This document shows positions 41,228 through 50,800 of a DNA stretch of 64,000 nucleotides, in pieces. Origin of the DNA: Palsa-504 sp963808315 (GTDB lineage: Bacteria > Actinomycetota > Actinomycetes > Streptosporangiales > Streptosporangiaceae). Each line of letters opens with the position of its first letter. Position 1 is the first letter of the stretch. Position numbers and translations under genes: made by a program. Under the pieces are notes generated by a model, which saw only the letters and a program-made list of their open reading frames with translations, searched no databases and was not told the origin of the DNA. The stretch covers positions 1 to 64,000 of the forward strand of contig CAWEFK010000025.1 of the NCBI GenBank assembly GCA_963808315.1, given 5' to 3'.

Positions 41228-42553
41228 ATGCCCGCCTTCGTGCTGCCGGACCTGGGCGAGGGTCTGACCGAGGCCGAGATCGTCGCCTGGCATGTGCGGG
41301 TCGGAGACCTCGTCGCGGTCGACCAGGAGGTGGTCGAGGTCGAGACGGCGAAGGCGGTCGTGGGCATCCCGGTCCCGTTCGCCGGCCGGGTGGCGGAGCT
41401 GCACGCCGGACCGGGTGACCTCTTGGCGGTGGGCGACACGCTCATCACGGTCAGCGATGATCCGTCCGGGTCCGGCGCCGGGTCCGGGTCCGGCGCCGAC
41501 GGCGAGAGCGGGAACGTGCTGATCGGCTACGGCACGCCGACGCCGCGGCCCCGGCGGCGGCCAGCTCGCCGCGAGCCGCCGGGTCCGCTCGCCGGATCAT
41601 CTGCGCCGTTCGCTGGGTCGCCTGCGCCGCTCGGATCGTCTGCGCCGCCCGCCGGGTCGGCGGCCTGCTCCAACGGCCGCGTCCCCGTCGTTTCCCCGAT
41701 CGTCAGGCGACTCGCCCGCAACGCCGGCCTCGACCTCGCCTCGATCCGCGGTTCGGGTCGTGATGGCCTGGTCACCAGGCGGGACGTCGAGGACGCGATC
41801 AGGACCCACGGGGACCTCGGGTTCCGGCCAGCGGCGCCCGCCGGGGAGCCGGCGGCCGGAGCCGAGCAGGTGACGCGGACTCCGCTCCGGGGCATCCGCA
41901 AGGTCACGGCCGACAAGCTCAGCCGGTCCCGCCGGGAGATCCCCGAGGCGACGGTCTGGGTCGACGCGGACGCCACCGACCTGCTCAGCCTGCGCGCGAG
42001 CTTGAACGCCGGGGCTGCGGAGCCCAAGATCAGCCTGCTGGCGCTGCTGGCCCGGTTCGCGATCCTGGGGCTGCGCCGTCATCCGGAGCTGAACGCGAAG
42101 GTCGAGGACGAGGTCATCGTGACCGGCCCGGCCGTGCACCTGGGTTTCGCCGCGCAGACCGACCGGGGCCTGCTGGTGCCGGTGGTAGCGGACGCTCAGG
42201 CCCGCACCCTGGAGCAGCTTTCCGTGGCGCTGGCCGACAGCACGCTGCGCGCCAGGCAGGGCATCCTGCGGCCGGCCGAGCTCACCGGCGGCACATTCAC
42301 GATCAACAACTACGGCGTGTTCGGCGTCGACGGCTCGGCGGCCATCATCAACCATCCTGAGGTGGCGATCCTGGGCATCGGCCGGATCATCGAGCGGCCC
42401 TGGATCGTCAACGGCCAGGTGGTGGCCAGAGCGCTGACCCAGCTCACGCTCACCTTCGATCACCGGGTGTGCGACGGCCAGGCCGCGGGCGGTTTCCTGC
42501 GGTTCGTCGCCGACTGCGTCGAGTCCCCGGCCAGGGTCCTGCGGTATCTGTGA
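41228..42553 (+). CDS. bkdC: dihydrolipoamide acyltransferase E2
   Basis: A 441-residue protein. The lipoyl domain (residues 1-80) has the lipoyl-Lys in VETAKAVVG. A Pro/Ala/Ser linker follows, and then the E1/E3-binding domain (SPIVRRLARNAGLDLASIRGSGRDGLVTRRDV). The catalytic domain ends in DHRVCDGQAAGGFL with the active His. It moves the acyl group to CoA. No E3 gene follows, so the cell's shared lipoamide dehydrogenase is needed. Confidence 0.93.
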   Translation: MPAFVLPDLGEGLTEAEIVAWHVRVGDLVAVDQEVVEVETAKAVVGIPVPFAGRVAELHAGPGDLLAVGDTLITVSDDPSGSGAGSGSGADGESGNVLIGYGTPTPRPRRRPARREPPGPLAGSSAPFAGSPAPLGSSAPPAGSAACSNGRVPVVSPIVRRLARNAGLDLASIRGSGRDGLVTRRDVEDAIRTHGDLGFRPAAPAGEPAAGAEQVTRTPLRGIRKVTADKLSRSRREIPEATVWVDADATDLLSLRASLNAGAAEPKISLLALLARFAILGLRRHPELNAKVEDEVIVTGPAVHLGFAAQTDRGLLVPVVADAQARTLEQLSVALADSTLRARQGILRPAELTGGTFTINNYGVFGVDGSAAIINHPEVAILGIGRIIERPWIVNGQVVARALTQLTLTFDHRVCDGQAAGGFLRFVADCVESPARVLRYL

Positions 42554-42558
42554 GCCGC

Positions 42559-43071
42559 TCAGCTGGCCGGGGCGGTCATCTGGCCGAGCAGGTCACTGGC
42601 GCGGGCGATGCGGGCGTCCAGGTCGGCCAGGAACCCCTCGATGGCGACCCGCTTGGCCTGCACGGTCTCGCGCAGCTCAAGCTGCAGCCGCAGGCTCTCG
42701 CGGACCAGTTCTCGCCGTTCGGCGTCGCTGGTGTGCTCGTGGTGGTAGCTGCGCTTGAGCTGGGCCATCCGGTCTTCGCTGCGCAGCACGACCGCGATCT
42801 CGTCGAGGTTGAAGCCGAGCAGCACCTGCAGCTGACGGATGCGGGCCACCCGGGCCAGGTCGTCCTCGGAATAGCGGCGTGTGCCGGCCGGGGTGCAGGC
42901 GCACGGGGTGATGAGCCCGATCTGCTGGTAGTACCGCAGGGCCCGCTCCGAGACGCCGGCCCTGGCCGCGGCGGCCCCGATGCCGAGCAACGGGCCGGGC
43001 TCGGCTCCGTCCTGCGGATCGGGCCCGGCCGTAGCCGGATCCGCGGTACCCGTACCGGGCGTCGTTTCCAT
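42559..43071 (-). CDS. MerR-family regulator
   Basis: A 170-residue protein. GIGAAAARAGVSERALRYYQQIGLI...RRYSEDDLARVARIRQLQVLLGF is the MerR DNA-binding head, followed by a coiled-coil dimerisation helix. It starts 5 bp after the transporter stop on the same strand, so they form an operon. It probably responds to a substrate of the exporter and acts at the dyad upstream. Confidence 0.88.
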   Translation of the reverse strand: METTPGTGTADPATAGPDPQDGAEPGPLLGIGAAAARAGVSERALRYYQQIGLITPCACTPAGTRRYSEDDLARVARIRQLQVLLGFNLDEIAVVLRSEDRMAQLKRSYHHEHTSDAERRELVRESLRLQLELRETVQAKRVAIEGFLADLDARIARASDLLGQMTAPAS

Positions 43072-43076
43072 CGGGA

Positions 43077-44984
43077 TCAGGCGTTCTCGGGTGACGTGCC
43101 GAGCTCGGTGTCCGCTCCGGAGCCCGTCGAGGCGTGCACGCCGTTCCCGTGCGCCCGAGCGGCGCCGTTACCGTTTCCGTTGCCGCCCGGCAGCGCGGCC
43201 GTCTCGTCCAGGCCGACCAGCCCGGCCGCCTGCGCGGCACCTTCGGCGAGTTCCTCGGCCACCGGCTCGCTGGCCAGGGCCGGTGAGTGCATGTAGCGGC
43301 GGCCGCGGACCGCGGAGGCCGCCACGGCGATGGCCGTCGCGATGGCGGCGAACGTGAACGCCAGGTGCAGGCCGGCCGCGAACGGCTGCTCGATGAGCTT
43401 GGGGAAGAACGACCGGCCGGTGATGTAGGCGGCCTGGCTGGGTGACAACTTGCTGAGCGCGCCGGTGGGGCCGAGCAGTTCCTGGATCGGGTTTTCTCCC
43501 AGGAAGGCCGAGAACAGGCTGCCGATCGGCGGCTCGTTGGCCACCAGGTGGGCGGCGCTGGGATTGACCCCGGCCGCGACCAGCCCCTTGTACAGGTGGG
43601 TGGGCAGCCGGGAGGCCAGCCCCAGGGTGACGATGGTGAAGAACAGGCCCATCGACAGCACCGTGGCCGAGTTCTGGAACGTGTTGAGCATTCCCGCGCC
43701 CGCGCCCCGCTGCTCCGGCGGCAGGCTGTTCATGACCGACGCCTGGTTGGGGGAGAAGAACAGCCCCATGCCGACCGCGAACATGAAGATCAGCAGGGCG
43801 AACCAGATGTAGCTGAAGTTGATCGGCAGCAGCTCGAGCAGCAGGAACGCGGCTCCGGAAACGATCAGGCCGGCCGTGGCGAAGAGCCTGGCCCCGTAGC
43901 GGTCGGACAAGATCCCGGAAAGCGGGCCGAGCAGCAGGAACCCGATGGTCAGCGGGACCATGTAGATGCCGGCCCACAGCGGGGTCCGTTCGAAGCTGTA
44001 ACCGTGCTGCGGCAGCCAGATGCCCTGCAGCCAGATGATCAGCATGAACTGCATGCCGCCCCGGCCCAGCGCACCCAGCAGGCCGGCGATGTTGCCGGCC
44101 GTGAACGCGCGGATTTTGAACAGGTCGAGCCGGAACATCGGCGCGGGCACCTTGGTCTCCACCCAGCCGAAGAGGATGAGAACCACGATCCCGCCGAAGA
44201 TGGCGGTCAGCACGTAGGGGTTGGTCCACCCGGTGGGGTGCCCGCCGTAGGGGAGCAGCGAGTACACGATCCCGGTGAGCACCGCGATCAGCCCGACCGC
44301 GAACAAGACGTTGCCCAGCCAGTCGACCTTGGCCGGGATCCGGATCCCGTTGTCGACCAGCTTGAAGTAGGCCCAGACCGTACCGAACAGGCCGAACGGC
44401 ACCGAGACCAGGAACACAAGCCGCCACTCGATCGGAGCCAGCACGCCGCCCAGGATCAGGCCGAGGAACGAGCCGCCCACCGCGGCGATGCCGTTGATCC
44501 CCATCGCCTTGCCCCGTTCGTCCTGGGGGAAGGCGTCGGTCAAGATGGCGGTGGAGTTGGCGAACAGGAACGCCCCGCCGATGCCCTGGAAGACCCGCAT
44601 GATGATGATCCACAAGGCCCCGGCCGGCCCGGTGAGCCACGTCACCGAGAGCAAGATGGAGAAGATGGTAAATACGGCGAAGCCGAGGTTGTACATGCGA
44701 ACCCGGCCGTAGATATCGCCAACCCGTCCGAGGCTGACCACCAGCACCGCGGTGACCAGGATGAACCCCATGAAGATCCACAGGAAGTAGGAGGTGTTGG
44801 AGGGGACTAGCGGGTTCAGCTTGATGCCCCGGAACAGCGCCGGCAACGAGATCAGCAAGATGGACTGGTTGATCGTCACCATCAAGATGCCGAGCGTGGT
44901 GTTGGACAGGGCGATCCACTTATAGTTCTTGCCTCGTCCCGCGGTGCCCGGATCTTGACCCGGCCGGACGTTGTCAACCGCCAT
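43077..44984 (-). CDS. MFS multidrug exporter (DHA2, 14-span type)
   Basis: A 635-residue membrane protein. It has a conserved motif A (SLGRVGDIYGRVRMYN), VFQGIGGAFLFANSTAILTDAFP and about 14 hydrophobic spans. Its cytoplasmic C-terminal tail has GNGNGNGAARAHGNG. GAGGGAG supports the ATG at 44984. Proton-driven export of drugs or metabolites is the family role; the substrate is unknown. Confidence 0.9.
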   Translation of the reverse strand: MAVDNVRPGQDPGTAGRGKNYKWIALSNTTLGILMVTINQSILLISLPALFRGIKLNPLVPSNTSYFLWIFMGFILVTAVLVVSLGRVGDIYGRVRMYNLGFAVFTIFSILLSVTWLTGPAGALWIIIMRVFQGIGGAFLFANSTAILTDAFPQDERGKAMGINGIAAVGGSFLGLILGGVLAPIEWRLVFLVSVPFGLFGTVWAYFKLVDNGIRIPAKVDWLGNVLFAVGLIAVLTGIVYSLLPYGGHPTGWTNPYVLTAIFGGIVVLILFGWVETKVPAPMFRLDLFKIRAFTAGNIAGLLGALGRGGMQFMLIIWLQGIWLPQHGYSFERTPLWAGIYMVPLTIGFLLLGPLSGILSDRYGARLFATAGLIVSGAAFLLLELLPINFSYIWFALLIFMFAVGMGLFFSPNQASVMNSLPPEQRGAGAGMLNTFQNSATVLSMGLFFTIVTLGLASRLPTHLYKGLVAAGVNPSAAHLVANEPPIGSLFSAFLGENPIQELLGPTGALSKLSPSQAAYITGRSFFPKLIEQPFAAGLHLAFTFAAIATAIAVAASAVRGRRYMHSPALASEPVAEELAEGAAQAAGLVGLDETAALPGGNGNGNGAARAHGNGVHASTGSGADTELGTSPENA

Positions 44985-45020
44985 GCGCGCTCCCTCGTGA
45001 TGCCGCAGCGAAGTCAGATC

Positions 45021-45040
45021 TAACCCCGACGTCAACGTTA
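45021..45040. promoter_or_regulatory. candidate MerR operator
   Basis: TAACCCCGACGTCAACGTTA is a 20-bp imperfect dyad centred on GACGTC, 37 bp before the exporter start. Its size and symmetry fit operators inside long-spacer promoters used by MerR proteins. Confidence 0.45.
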
Positions 45041-45131
45041 CATCCTCAGGGTAGACGATTGCCAAGCGGCAGCTAAGTAGCACGCTCCGGCACCCACCGG
45101 GCGGCGCGCCTGGCGCTAGGGCGCAGCGACG

Positions 45132-45719
45132 TTAGGGTGCGCGAGCCGAGCCAGCGCGCCGCGCTGGCGGCGGGGGCGCGGTGGATGGGGCGGTCGGGCC
45201 AGTGCGGGGCGAGGCCGGCGACTCCGGCGGCTCCGGCGAGGCCGGCGGATGGCACGGACGGCACTGGCAGCAGCACAGGTCCCGGCCGCCCGGAGGGTGG
45301 CGCGGGCCAGGCCGGCCCGGTCCGGGTACCGCGTGGTCGGCGTGACTCGCGTGACTCGCGTGACCCGCGTGGTCGGCGTGACCCGCGTGACCCGCGCGAC
45401 CGGTGCGGTCCGCGCGACTCATGTGAGCGGCGCGGTCCGCGCGGGCTACCAGCCAGGGGCGCCGTGACGGTCCGGTCATGGCGTGCTGGCAGCGGAACTG
45501 GCAGTTCACGCAGCCGCCGCTCGCCGCCCGGCGGCGCCGGGTCGACATGACCGCGGCGAACATCATCGCCGCGGCGATGGCCGCGGCTCCGGTGGCCGCC
45601 GTGGCCACGACGAGGAAGGCCGCCGTGTCGAGAAAATGACTGAGCGGCCGGCCGAACACGAGCAACACGCCTACCAGGAGGACCGCGAACCTACTCGCGG
45701 GCCGGGCGTAACAGACCAT
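45132..45719 (-). CDS. two-span membrane protein with His/Ala-rich repeats
   Basis: A 195-residue protein with two membrane segments near residues 8-50. CVNCQFRCQHAMT follows. Then comes a low-complexity stretch of GHA/DHA/SHA triplets encoded by 9-bp repeats (45335-45420), and a Pro-rich tail with CCCQCRPCHPP. GAAGAGAG supports ATG 45719. The tail could bind metal. The repeats may vary in number. No family is recognised. Confidence 0.55.
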   Translation of the reverse strand: MVCYARPASRFAVLLVGVLLVFGRPLSHFLDTAAFLVVATAATGAAAIAAAMMFAAVMSTRRRRAASGGCVNCQFRCQHAMTGPSRRPWLVARADRAAHMSRADRTGRAGHAGHADHAGHASHASHADHAVPGPGRPGPRHPPGGRDLCCCQCRPCHPPASPEPPESPASPRTGPTAPSTAPPPPARRAGSARAP

Positions 45720-45807
45720 GGTCAGACTCTCTTCGCTCGCGTGCTGTCGAGGGTTGGCCGTGCGTCTTTGCCGTCCTATACCTGGATCCCTCAGTTGCGG
45801 CGAAAAG

Positions 45808-47379
45808 TCAAGACCCTGCGTCAACTGGATGTGAGCGCAGAGTGATGAGAGCGAGCAGCCCGGCGGCCGCCGCGAGCCCGGCCGACAGGTAGAGCGCGGC
45901 GTGCAGCCCGTGGTGGAAGGCGGTGTAAGCGGCGCCGATGACCTCCTGCACGAGCTGGCCGTAGCCCGAGTACTGGCCGGTGTTCTTCGGGATCTGGCCG
46001 GTCTCCAGGGCGTTGGCGACGAGCGTCTGGAAGGCGGCCGGGATGCCGAGATGATTCATCTGCCCGGCCAGGCTGGACCGGAGCTGGGAGTTGACGAGCG
46101 AGCCGAGGATGGCCACGCCGGTGACCGCCCCGATTTCCCGGCTGGTGTTGGTCGCGGATGCCGCCATACCCGAACGCTGCGGCGGGACCGCGGAGAGCAC
46201 CGAGGTGGTAATGGGGACCACGGTGGTGCCGATGCCGATCCCGGCCAGCCCGAGCGCCACGACCAGCGGCCCGTAGTCCGGGTGCGGAGCCAGGTAGCCG
46301 CTCGCGAGGAACAGGCCGGCCGCGAACAGCAGGCAGCCGGCCGTGATCGACCAGCGCGGGCCGACCAGGGCCGTCCAGCGTCCGGCCAGCAACGAGGACA
46401 CGATCATCAGGACCGTCATCGGCGCGAAGACCACGGCCAGCCGGTAGCCGGACGCGCCCACCACCTCGACCAGGTAGAGCGCGGTGAAGAAGAAGACGGC
46501 GAAGGTGGCGAAGTAGGTGCAAAATGCGGTCACGATGGGGGTGGTGAATTCCGGCTTACGCAGGTAGCGCAGGTCAAGCAGCGGGTACGGGGCCCGGTGC
46601 TCCCACCAGCCGAACGCCGTGAACAACACCGCGCTGGCACACAGCAAGACGATCACCTCGGCCGCGCCGAAGCCGGTCGACTCCGCGTTGATGATCGCGA
46701 ACACCAGGGTGGCGAGCGCGCCCGCGCCGAGCAGCGTGCCACCGATATCTACCCGGGCCGCCTCGGCGTTGGCGCTCTCCGGCAAGATGATCGCCGCCAC
46801 GATCAAGGCGGCCAGCCCGAACACCAGGTTGAACCAGAAGATGCCGCGCCAGTTCCAGGCGCCGACGATCAGGCCGCCGATCACCGGGCCCGCGGCGAGC
46901 GCGAAGGCGGACGTCGCGGCCCAGATTCCGACCGCCCGGCTCCTGGCCCTGGCGTCCGGGTACAGCTGCCGCAGCATCGACAGCGTGCCCGGCTCGCTGG
47001 CGGCCGCGCCCAGGCCCATCACCGCGCGGCCGGCGATGAGCACCTGAACATTCGGGGCGAGTGCGCACAGCACCGAGCCGGCGCAGAAGACGCCCACCCC
47101 GGCCAGCATGACCTTCTTGCGGCCGAGTTCGTCTCCGATCATCCCGCAGGCCAGCATGATGCTGGCGAAGGTGAGCGCGTACGCGCCGACCACCCACTGC
47201 AGGTCGGTGACGTTCGCCTTGAGGCTGATCTGCAGGTCACCCAGCGCGACGCTGACCACGGTGTTGTCCAGGAACGTCAGGAACAGCAGCGTGCACAGCG
47301 TCGCGAGCGCCAGCGCCTGACCGCCTCGCGGTACGACGCCGGACCGGTCACCGGGGACGGCCTCGGCCTGGCTGGCCAC
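45808..47379 (-). CDS. MFS exporter (DHA2, EmrB/QacA type)
   Basis: A 523-residue protein with 14 predicted spans. LFLTFLDNTVVSVALGDLQ lies at span 1, motif A GMIGDELGRKKVML follows, and the proton-translocation motif C-like LAAGPVIGGLIVGAWNWRGIFWFN is in span 5. It follows the lipoprotein gene by 15 bp in the same operon. The drug or metabolite exported is unknown. Confidence 0.9.
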   Translation of the reverse strand: MASQAEAVPGDRSGVVPRGGQALALATLCTLLFLTFLDNTVVSVALGDLQISLKANVTDLQWVVGAYALTFASIMLACGMIGDELGRKKVMLAGVGVFCAGSVLCALAPNVQVLIAGRAVMGLGAAASEPGTLSMLRQLYPDARARSRAVGIWAATSAFALAAGPVIGGLIVGAWNWRGIFWFNLVFGLAALIVAAIILPESANAEAARVDIGGTLLGAGALATLVFAIINAESTGFGAAEVIVLLCASAVLFTAFGWWEHRAPYPLLDLRYLRKPEFTTPIVTAFCTYFATFAVFFFTALYLVEVVGASGYRLAVVFAPMTVLMIVSSLLAGRWTALVGPRWSITAGCLLFAAGLFLASGYLAPHPDYGPLVVALGLAGIGIGTTVVPITTSVLSAVPPQRSGMAASATNTSREIGAVTGVAILGSLVNSQLRSSLAGQMNHLGIPAAFQTLVANALETGQIPKNTGQYSGYGQLVQEVIGAAYTAFHHGLHAALYLSAGLAAAAGLLALITLRSHPVDAGS

Positions 47380-47394
47380 CGCAGCGGCCCTGAC

Positions 47395-47948
47395 TCAGCC
47401 GCTGCACACGGCGGGCGCCTTGCCGCCGTTCTCCAGCTTGAGCAGGTCGCAGAAGCTGACGTCACCGACCTTCCAGACTCCGCTCTGGTAGACCGCCGTG
47501 CCGGTCTGGCCGGGTAGCGCCGTCGCCCCGCTCAGCGTGATGGAGTAGCTCACGGTGGCCGACGTGGCGCTGTTCACCACCACCGCGGTGACCTTCGCTC
47601 CCGCCGAGGTGGCCAGGCTCGACCCGGCCAGGGCGTCAATGGCGGTGGCGTACGTGGACCCGTTCTGCAACAGCGAGACCTTCTTCGCGGCCGAGGTCTT
47701 GCCGTCGAAGAACGTCTCCCAGTTCGTGATGATCGCCGTGATCGAAGCGCTGTTGCCCGGGCTGCCCGTGCTCGTGCTCGAGCGGCCGGCACCGGGGAGC
47801 CGACCGGGGCGGACGAGGCGGTCGGCGAGGCCGATCCCGAACTCGTCGCGGACGGGCTGGAACTGCTGCTGCAGGCGGCCACCGTCACCGCGAGGGCCAC
47901 GCCAAGCGCCGGGGCCGCAATCCGGCGAGCCAAGAGATCGAATCGCAT
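47395..47948 (-). CDS. lipoprotein, frameshifted
   Basis: The lipobox reads ALAVTVAACSSSSS. After a Ser/Pro linker, a one-base shift near 47795 leads into SITAIITNWETFFDGKTSAAKKVSLLQNGSTYATAIDAL...VWKVGDVSFCDLL. This is a low-molecular-weight antigen (MTB12)-like domain of about 110 residues. It is first in an operon with the MFS exporter, and may assist export at the cell surface (inference). Confidence 0.7.
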
Positions 47949-48145
47949 GACGCGCCTCCTTTTGTCTCGGTCGGAGTACTGCTGACGGCTGCCATTCTTG
48001 AGTAATAGCGATGCCTGGTCAGAGTTTGCCCCGAATTTTTACCGAAATGCGGCGCGTCACCGGTCGCTGGCCGACGCGGGCGTCAGGGTAAGCGGGGGGC
48101 GGCCGGAAACGGCCGGACGGTTACGCGAGCCGGTCTGTACCGGGC

Positions 48146-48397
48146 CTACCAGCGGAAATGTATGAACAGGCGGCCGAAGTTCTTCGAGTCCTTCTCCACC
48201 CGGTGGTACTTCGCCTTGATCTCTTTCTGCTCAAGGAACTTCAGCACGTGCTTCTTGAGCTGCCCGGAACCCTTGCCGGGGATAATCTCGACCAGCGGGG
48301 CCTTCTTCGCCTCCGCCTCGGCGATGATCGCCTGCAACGCCCGGTCGATGTCCTGTCCCCGGTTGTAAATGTCATGCAGGTCCAGTTTCAGCTTCAT
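48146..48397 (-). CDS. Smr-domain protein
   Basis: An 83-residue protein made of one Smr domain. It has LKLDLHDIYNRGQDIDRALQAIIAEAEAKKAP, the loop VEIIPGKGSGQLKKHVLKFLEQ and a final RLFIHFRW. Smr domains are nucleases or RNA binders related to the MutS2 C-terminus. The usual HGxG loop is PGKGSG here. It overlaps the gluconokinase end by 26 bp. Confidence 0.82.
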   Translation of the reverse strand: MKLKLDLHDIYNRGQDIDRALQAIIAEAEAKKAPLVEIIPGKGSGQLKKHVLKFLEQKEIKAKYHRVEKDSKNFGRLFIHFRW

Positions 48398-48933
48398 GCG
48401 CACCGCCCGCCACGTCGCAGGCACCGGGCCTGCTCTCTGTAGGACACAGTACCGCGAGGATCGACGCGACCGTGGCGGCTGGATCGTCCGCCGGCACGAT
48501 GCTGACCACGCGCTCGTCGGCTCCGGGCGGCTCGAGGGCGTCGAACTGGGTGCCGAGCAGCTGGGAGGGGAAGAAGTGCCCGTGCCGGGCGGCGAGCCGC
48601 CGGGCCAGCACGTCGCGATCGGCGGCCAGGAAGACCATCCGGGCCTGCGGGCGGCCGTCGAGCAGCAGCTCCCGGTAGGAGCGCTTGAGCGCCGAGCAGG
48701 TGATGACGGCCGAGGAGTGCCGGGCCGACGTGCTCGTCCATCCAGGCTCCGATGGCCCGGAGCCAGGGCCAGCGATCGTCGTCGGTGAGCGGGATCCCGG
48801 CCCGCATCTTCTCGACGTTCGCGGCCGGATGGAAGTCATCCGCGTCGGCGAACGGCCAGCCCAGCCGCCCGGCGAGCATGGCTCCCACCGTCGTCTTGCC
48901 GCTGCCCGACACGCCGGCCACGATCACGATCAT
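48372..48933 (-). CDS. gntK: gluconokinase, frameshifted
   Basis: It begins MIVIVAGVSGSGKTTVGAML (Walker A) with DADDFHPAANVEKMRAGIPLTDDDRWPWL, the gluconate kinase signature. One extra base near 48727 shifts the frame, and homology continues as ARHSSAVITCSALKRSYRELL and ARHGHFFPSQLLGTQFDALEPP. The enzyme phosphorylates gluconate to 6-phosphogluconate. No permease gene is next to it. Confidence 0.85.
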
Positions 48934-48975
48934 GATTGAGAGCCTATTGAGAAGCTCCAGGTGCAAGCTACTGGC

Positions 48976-49743
48976 ATGCGACGTCACTGGCTGCGCTGGC
49001 TCATCGCCGGCATCATCGTGGTGATAGTCATCGCGGTGGGCGGCCCTTTCCTTTATATCCACTTTTTCAACGGCAGCACGCCGGCCGCGTTGTCGCTGCC
49101 GACGGCCAGCGGTTCGGCCGCCGCGTCCTCCGCCGCGGCCTCCGCGGGCCGGCGCCGCCGCACGGCGCCCGCCGGCACGGCGACGGCCAGCACCGCGGCC
49201 AGCGGCTCGCTGGCCGGCGGGTGGACCGCCGGATCCGGCTCGGTGGTCGGCTATCGCGTCAACGAGGTACTGGTCGGGCAGAACACCACCGCCGTCGGCC
49301 GGAGCACGTCGGTCACCGGGCACCTCACCATCTCGGGCACCACCGCCACGGCCGCCACCTTCAGCGTCGCGATGGACACCGTGCACAGCGACAAGAGCCA
49401 GCGGGACGCGCAGTTCGACGGCCGGATCATGGACGTCAACAAGTACCCCACCGGGACCTTCACGCTGACTACCCCGATCGACCTGGCGCCGCTGCCCGCG
49501 GCCGGCGTGATCAAGAGCTACACCGCCCACGGGAAGCTGACGCTGCACGGCGCCACCCGCGCGGTGACGTTCACCCTGACCGCCGAGCGCGGCACCAAGG
49601 ACGGGGCCGCGCAGATCGAGGTGGCCGGGCACATCCCGGTGCTCTTTTCCGACTACGACATCCAGAACCCGAGCCTGGGCGGCTTCGTCACCACGCAGGA
49701 CAACGGCCTGCTCGAGTTCCTCCTGGTCTTCACCAAGGCCTGA
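48976..49743 (+). CDS. membrane-anchored YceI-family protein
   Basis: About 255 residues. An N-terminal membrane anchor (WLRWLIAGIIVVIVIAVGG) and Ala/Ser-rich linker precede a YceI lipocalin-like domain (SVVGYRVNEVLVGQN...GHLTISGTTATAATFSVAMDTVHSD...DRNPSLGG-like NPSLGGFVTTQDNGLLEF). These proteins bind polyisoprenoid or similar lipids. ATG 48976 and GTG 48961 are both possible starts. It diverges from gntK. Confidence 0.85.
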   Translation: MRRHWLRWLIAGIIVVIVIAVGGPFLYIHFFNGSTPAALSLPTASGSAAASSAAASAGRRRRTAPAGTATASTAASGSLAGGWTAGSGSVVGYRVNEVLVGQNTTAVGRSTSVTGHLTISGTTATAATFSVAMDTVHSDKSQRDAQFDGRIMDVNKYPTGTFTLTTPIDLAPLPAAGVIKSYTAHGKLTLHGATRAVTFTLTAERGTKDGAAQIEVAGHIPVLFSDYDIQNPSLGGFVTTQDNGLLEFLLVFTKA

Positions 49744-49783
49744 CGCCGGGGCCTGAGGCTCGGGGCCCGACGCCCGCGGCCGG

Positions 49784-50698
49784 CTAGGAGACCTCGTATC
49801 CGACGATGACCTGGCCGGCGTCCTGCCGCACCACCGAGATCATCTCGGTGCCCGCCGGCTCGGGGAACCGGACCTGGGCCTGGCCCTTGGTGGAGTCCAC
49901 CGTGACGCTGGCCGTGACGTGCCACTCCGTGTCGAAGACCGCGACCCGTAGGACGGCGGGCGCAAGTCCCTGGATTCCGTTATCGCAGCCGAAGGCGATG
50001 TTGGTGGCACTGCCCCGCGGCACCGCGATGACCGTGACGGCACCGGCGCCGTTGTTGAGCTGACCTGACTGCACTTCTTCCTCCACGTTCGGCTGGAATG
50101 AGCTGATCCACGCGGTCAGCTCCGCGGCGGTGCCGTTGAACACGTCGTCGTCATGGTTGCTGGCCCCGCCGGACTGCCAGAACTTCCAGGAGCTCCACGG
50201 CGACGGCGCGGTCGGCGTCGCCGACTGGTAGATGGCCAGCCACAGCGGGTAGGACCCGAGCCCCGCGCAGTTGCCTGAGGTGATGAAGTCGTTGTACGAA
50301 TACACGCCGCACGGATTGTGCGGCCGCAGGGACGTCAGCGTGGTCATGAAGTCGCGGGCGCAGGCCGCCACGCCGGCCGCGGAAGCGCCCGCGGTCTCGT
50401 TGTCGCACCAGAGCATGTCGGTCGTTTCCAGCCCGACCGCACTGAGGGTGGTCACGAAGTACCTCGCCTGCGCCGAGCCGGACAGGCTGGGGTCCAGGAA
50501 GTGGTAGGCGCCGCGGGCGAGTCCCTTGGCCTTGATCCGGGGCCAGTTCCAGGGCAGGTAGGGATCCGGGGAATTCGTCCCGCTGCCGCCGAGGCCCTGA
50601 CTAGCCCGGCAGATGCCGAACGACAAGCCCGACGTGCCGGCCCAGTCGAAATCCCCGCCGTAATTCGACACGTCGATACCCTGGGCGCGTGCTGCCAT
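49784..50698 (-). CDS. GH25/DUF1906-like glycoside hydrolase
   Basis: A 304-residue protein. Residues 5-200 follow the GH25 lysozyme barrel: GIDVSNYGGDFDW, LARGAYHFLDPSLSG, LWCDNETAG with the D-x-E pair, and WKFWQSGG. A C-terminal beta domain of about 95 residues follows. GGAGG supports ATG 50698. No signal peptide is seen, so how it leaves the cell is open. Peptidoglycan is the likely substrate. Confidence 0.82.
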   Translation of the reverse strand: MAARAQGIDVSNYGGDFDWAGTSGLSFGICRASQGLGGSGTNSPDPYLPWNWPRIKAKGLARGAYHFLDPSLSGSAQARYFVTTLSAVGLETTDMLWCDNETAGASAAGVAACARDFMTTLTSLRPHNPCGVYSYNDFITSGNCAGLGSYPLWLAIYQSATPTAPSPWSSWKFWQSGGASNHDDDVFNGTAAELTAWISSFQPNVEEEVQSGQLNNGAGAVTVIAVPRGSATNIAFGCDNGIQGLAPAVLRVAVFDTEWHVTASVTVDSTKGQAQVRFPEPAGTEMISVVRQDAGQVIVGYEVS

Positions 50699-50800
50699 CG
50701 GCTGTCGATCCTCCGTCCCCCCCACGTCCGGCAAAAATCGTAGCGTAGGTCATACTGGCCACGAAGGCTGATCGTGGTGACGCCGGAGGTGAGCGACCGC

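Noticed and set aside
43548..44810. Long plus-strand frame across the MFS exporter gene
   Set aside because: It is rich in Asp/Glu/Arg/Pro without structure and mirrors the codon pattern of the real minus-strand transporter.
45335..45420. CRISPR-like or satellite array
   Set aside because: The 9-bp units are contiguous, have no spacers and stay in frame within a protein rich in GHA/DHA/SHA, so they are coding low complexity.
43077..47379. Antibiotic resistance island
   Set aside because: Two MFS exporters and a MerR regulator suggest export, but family membership gives no substrate, and there are no resistance enzymes or mobile-element ends around them.
45901..47517. 538-codon plus-strand frame across the second MFS exporter
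   Set aside because: Antisense shadow. The minus strand encodes a full 14-span transporter with conserved motifs.
49784..50698. Phage endolysin
   Set aside because: The GH25 gene stands among chromosomal genes and carries an extra C-terminal beta domain, so a phage origin is not supported here.
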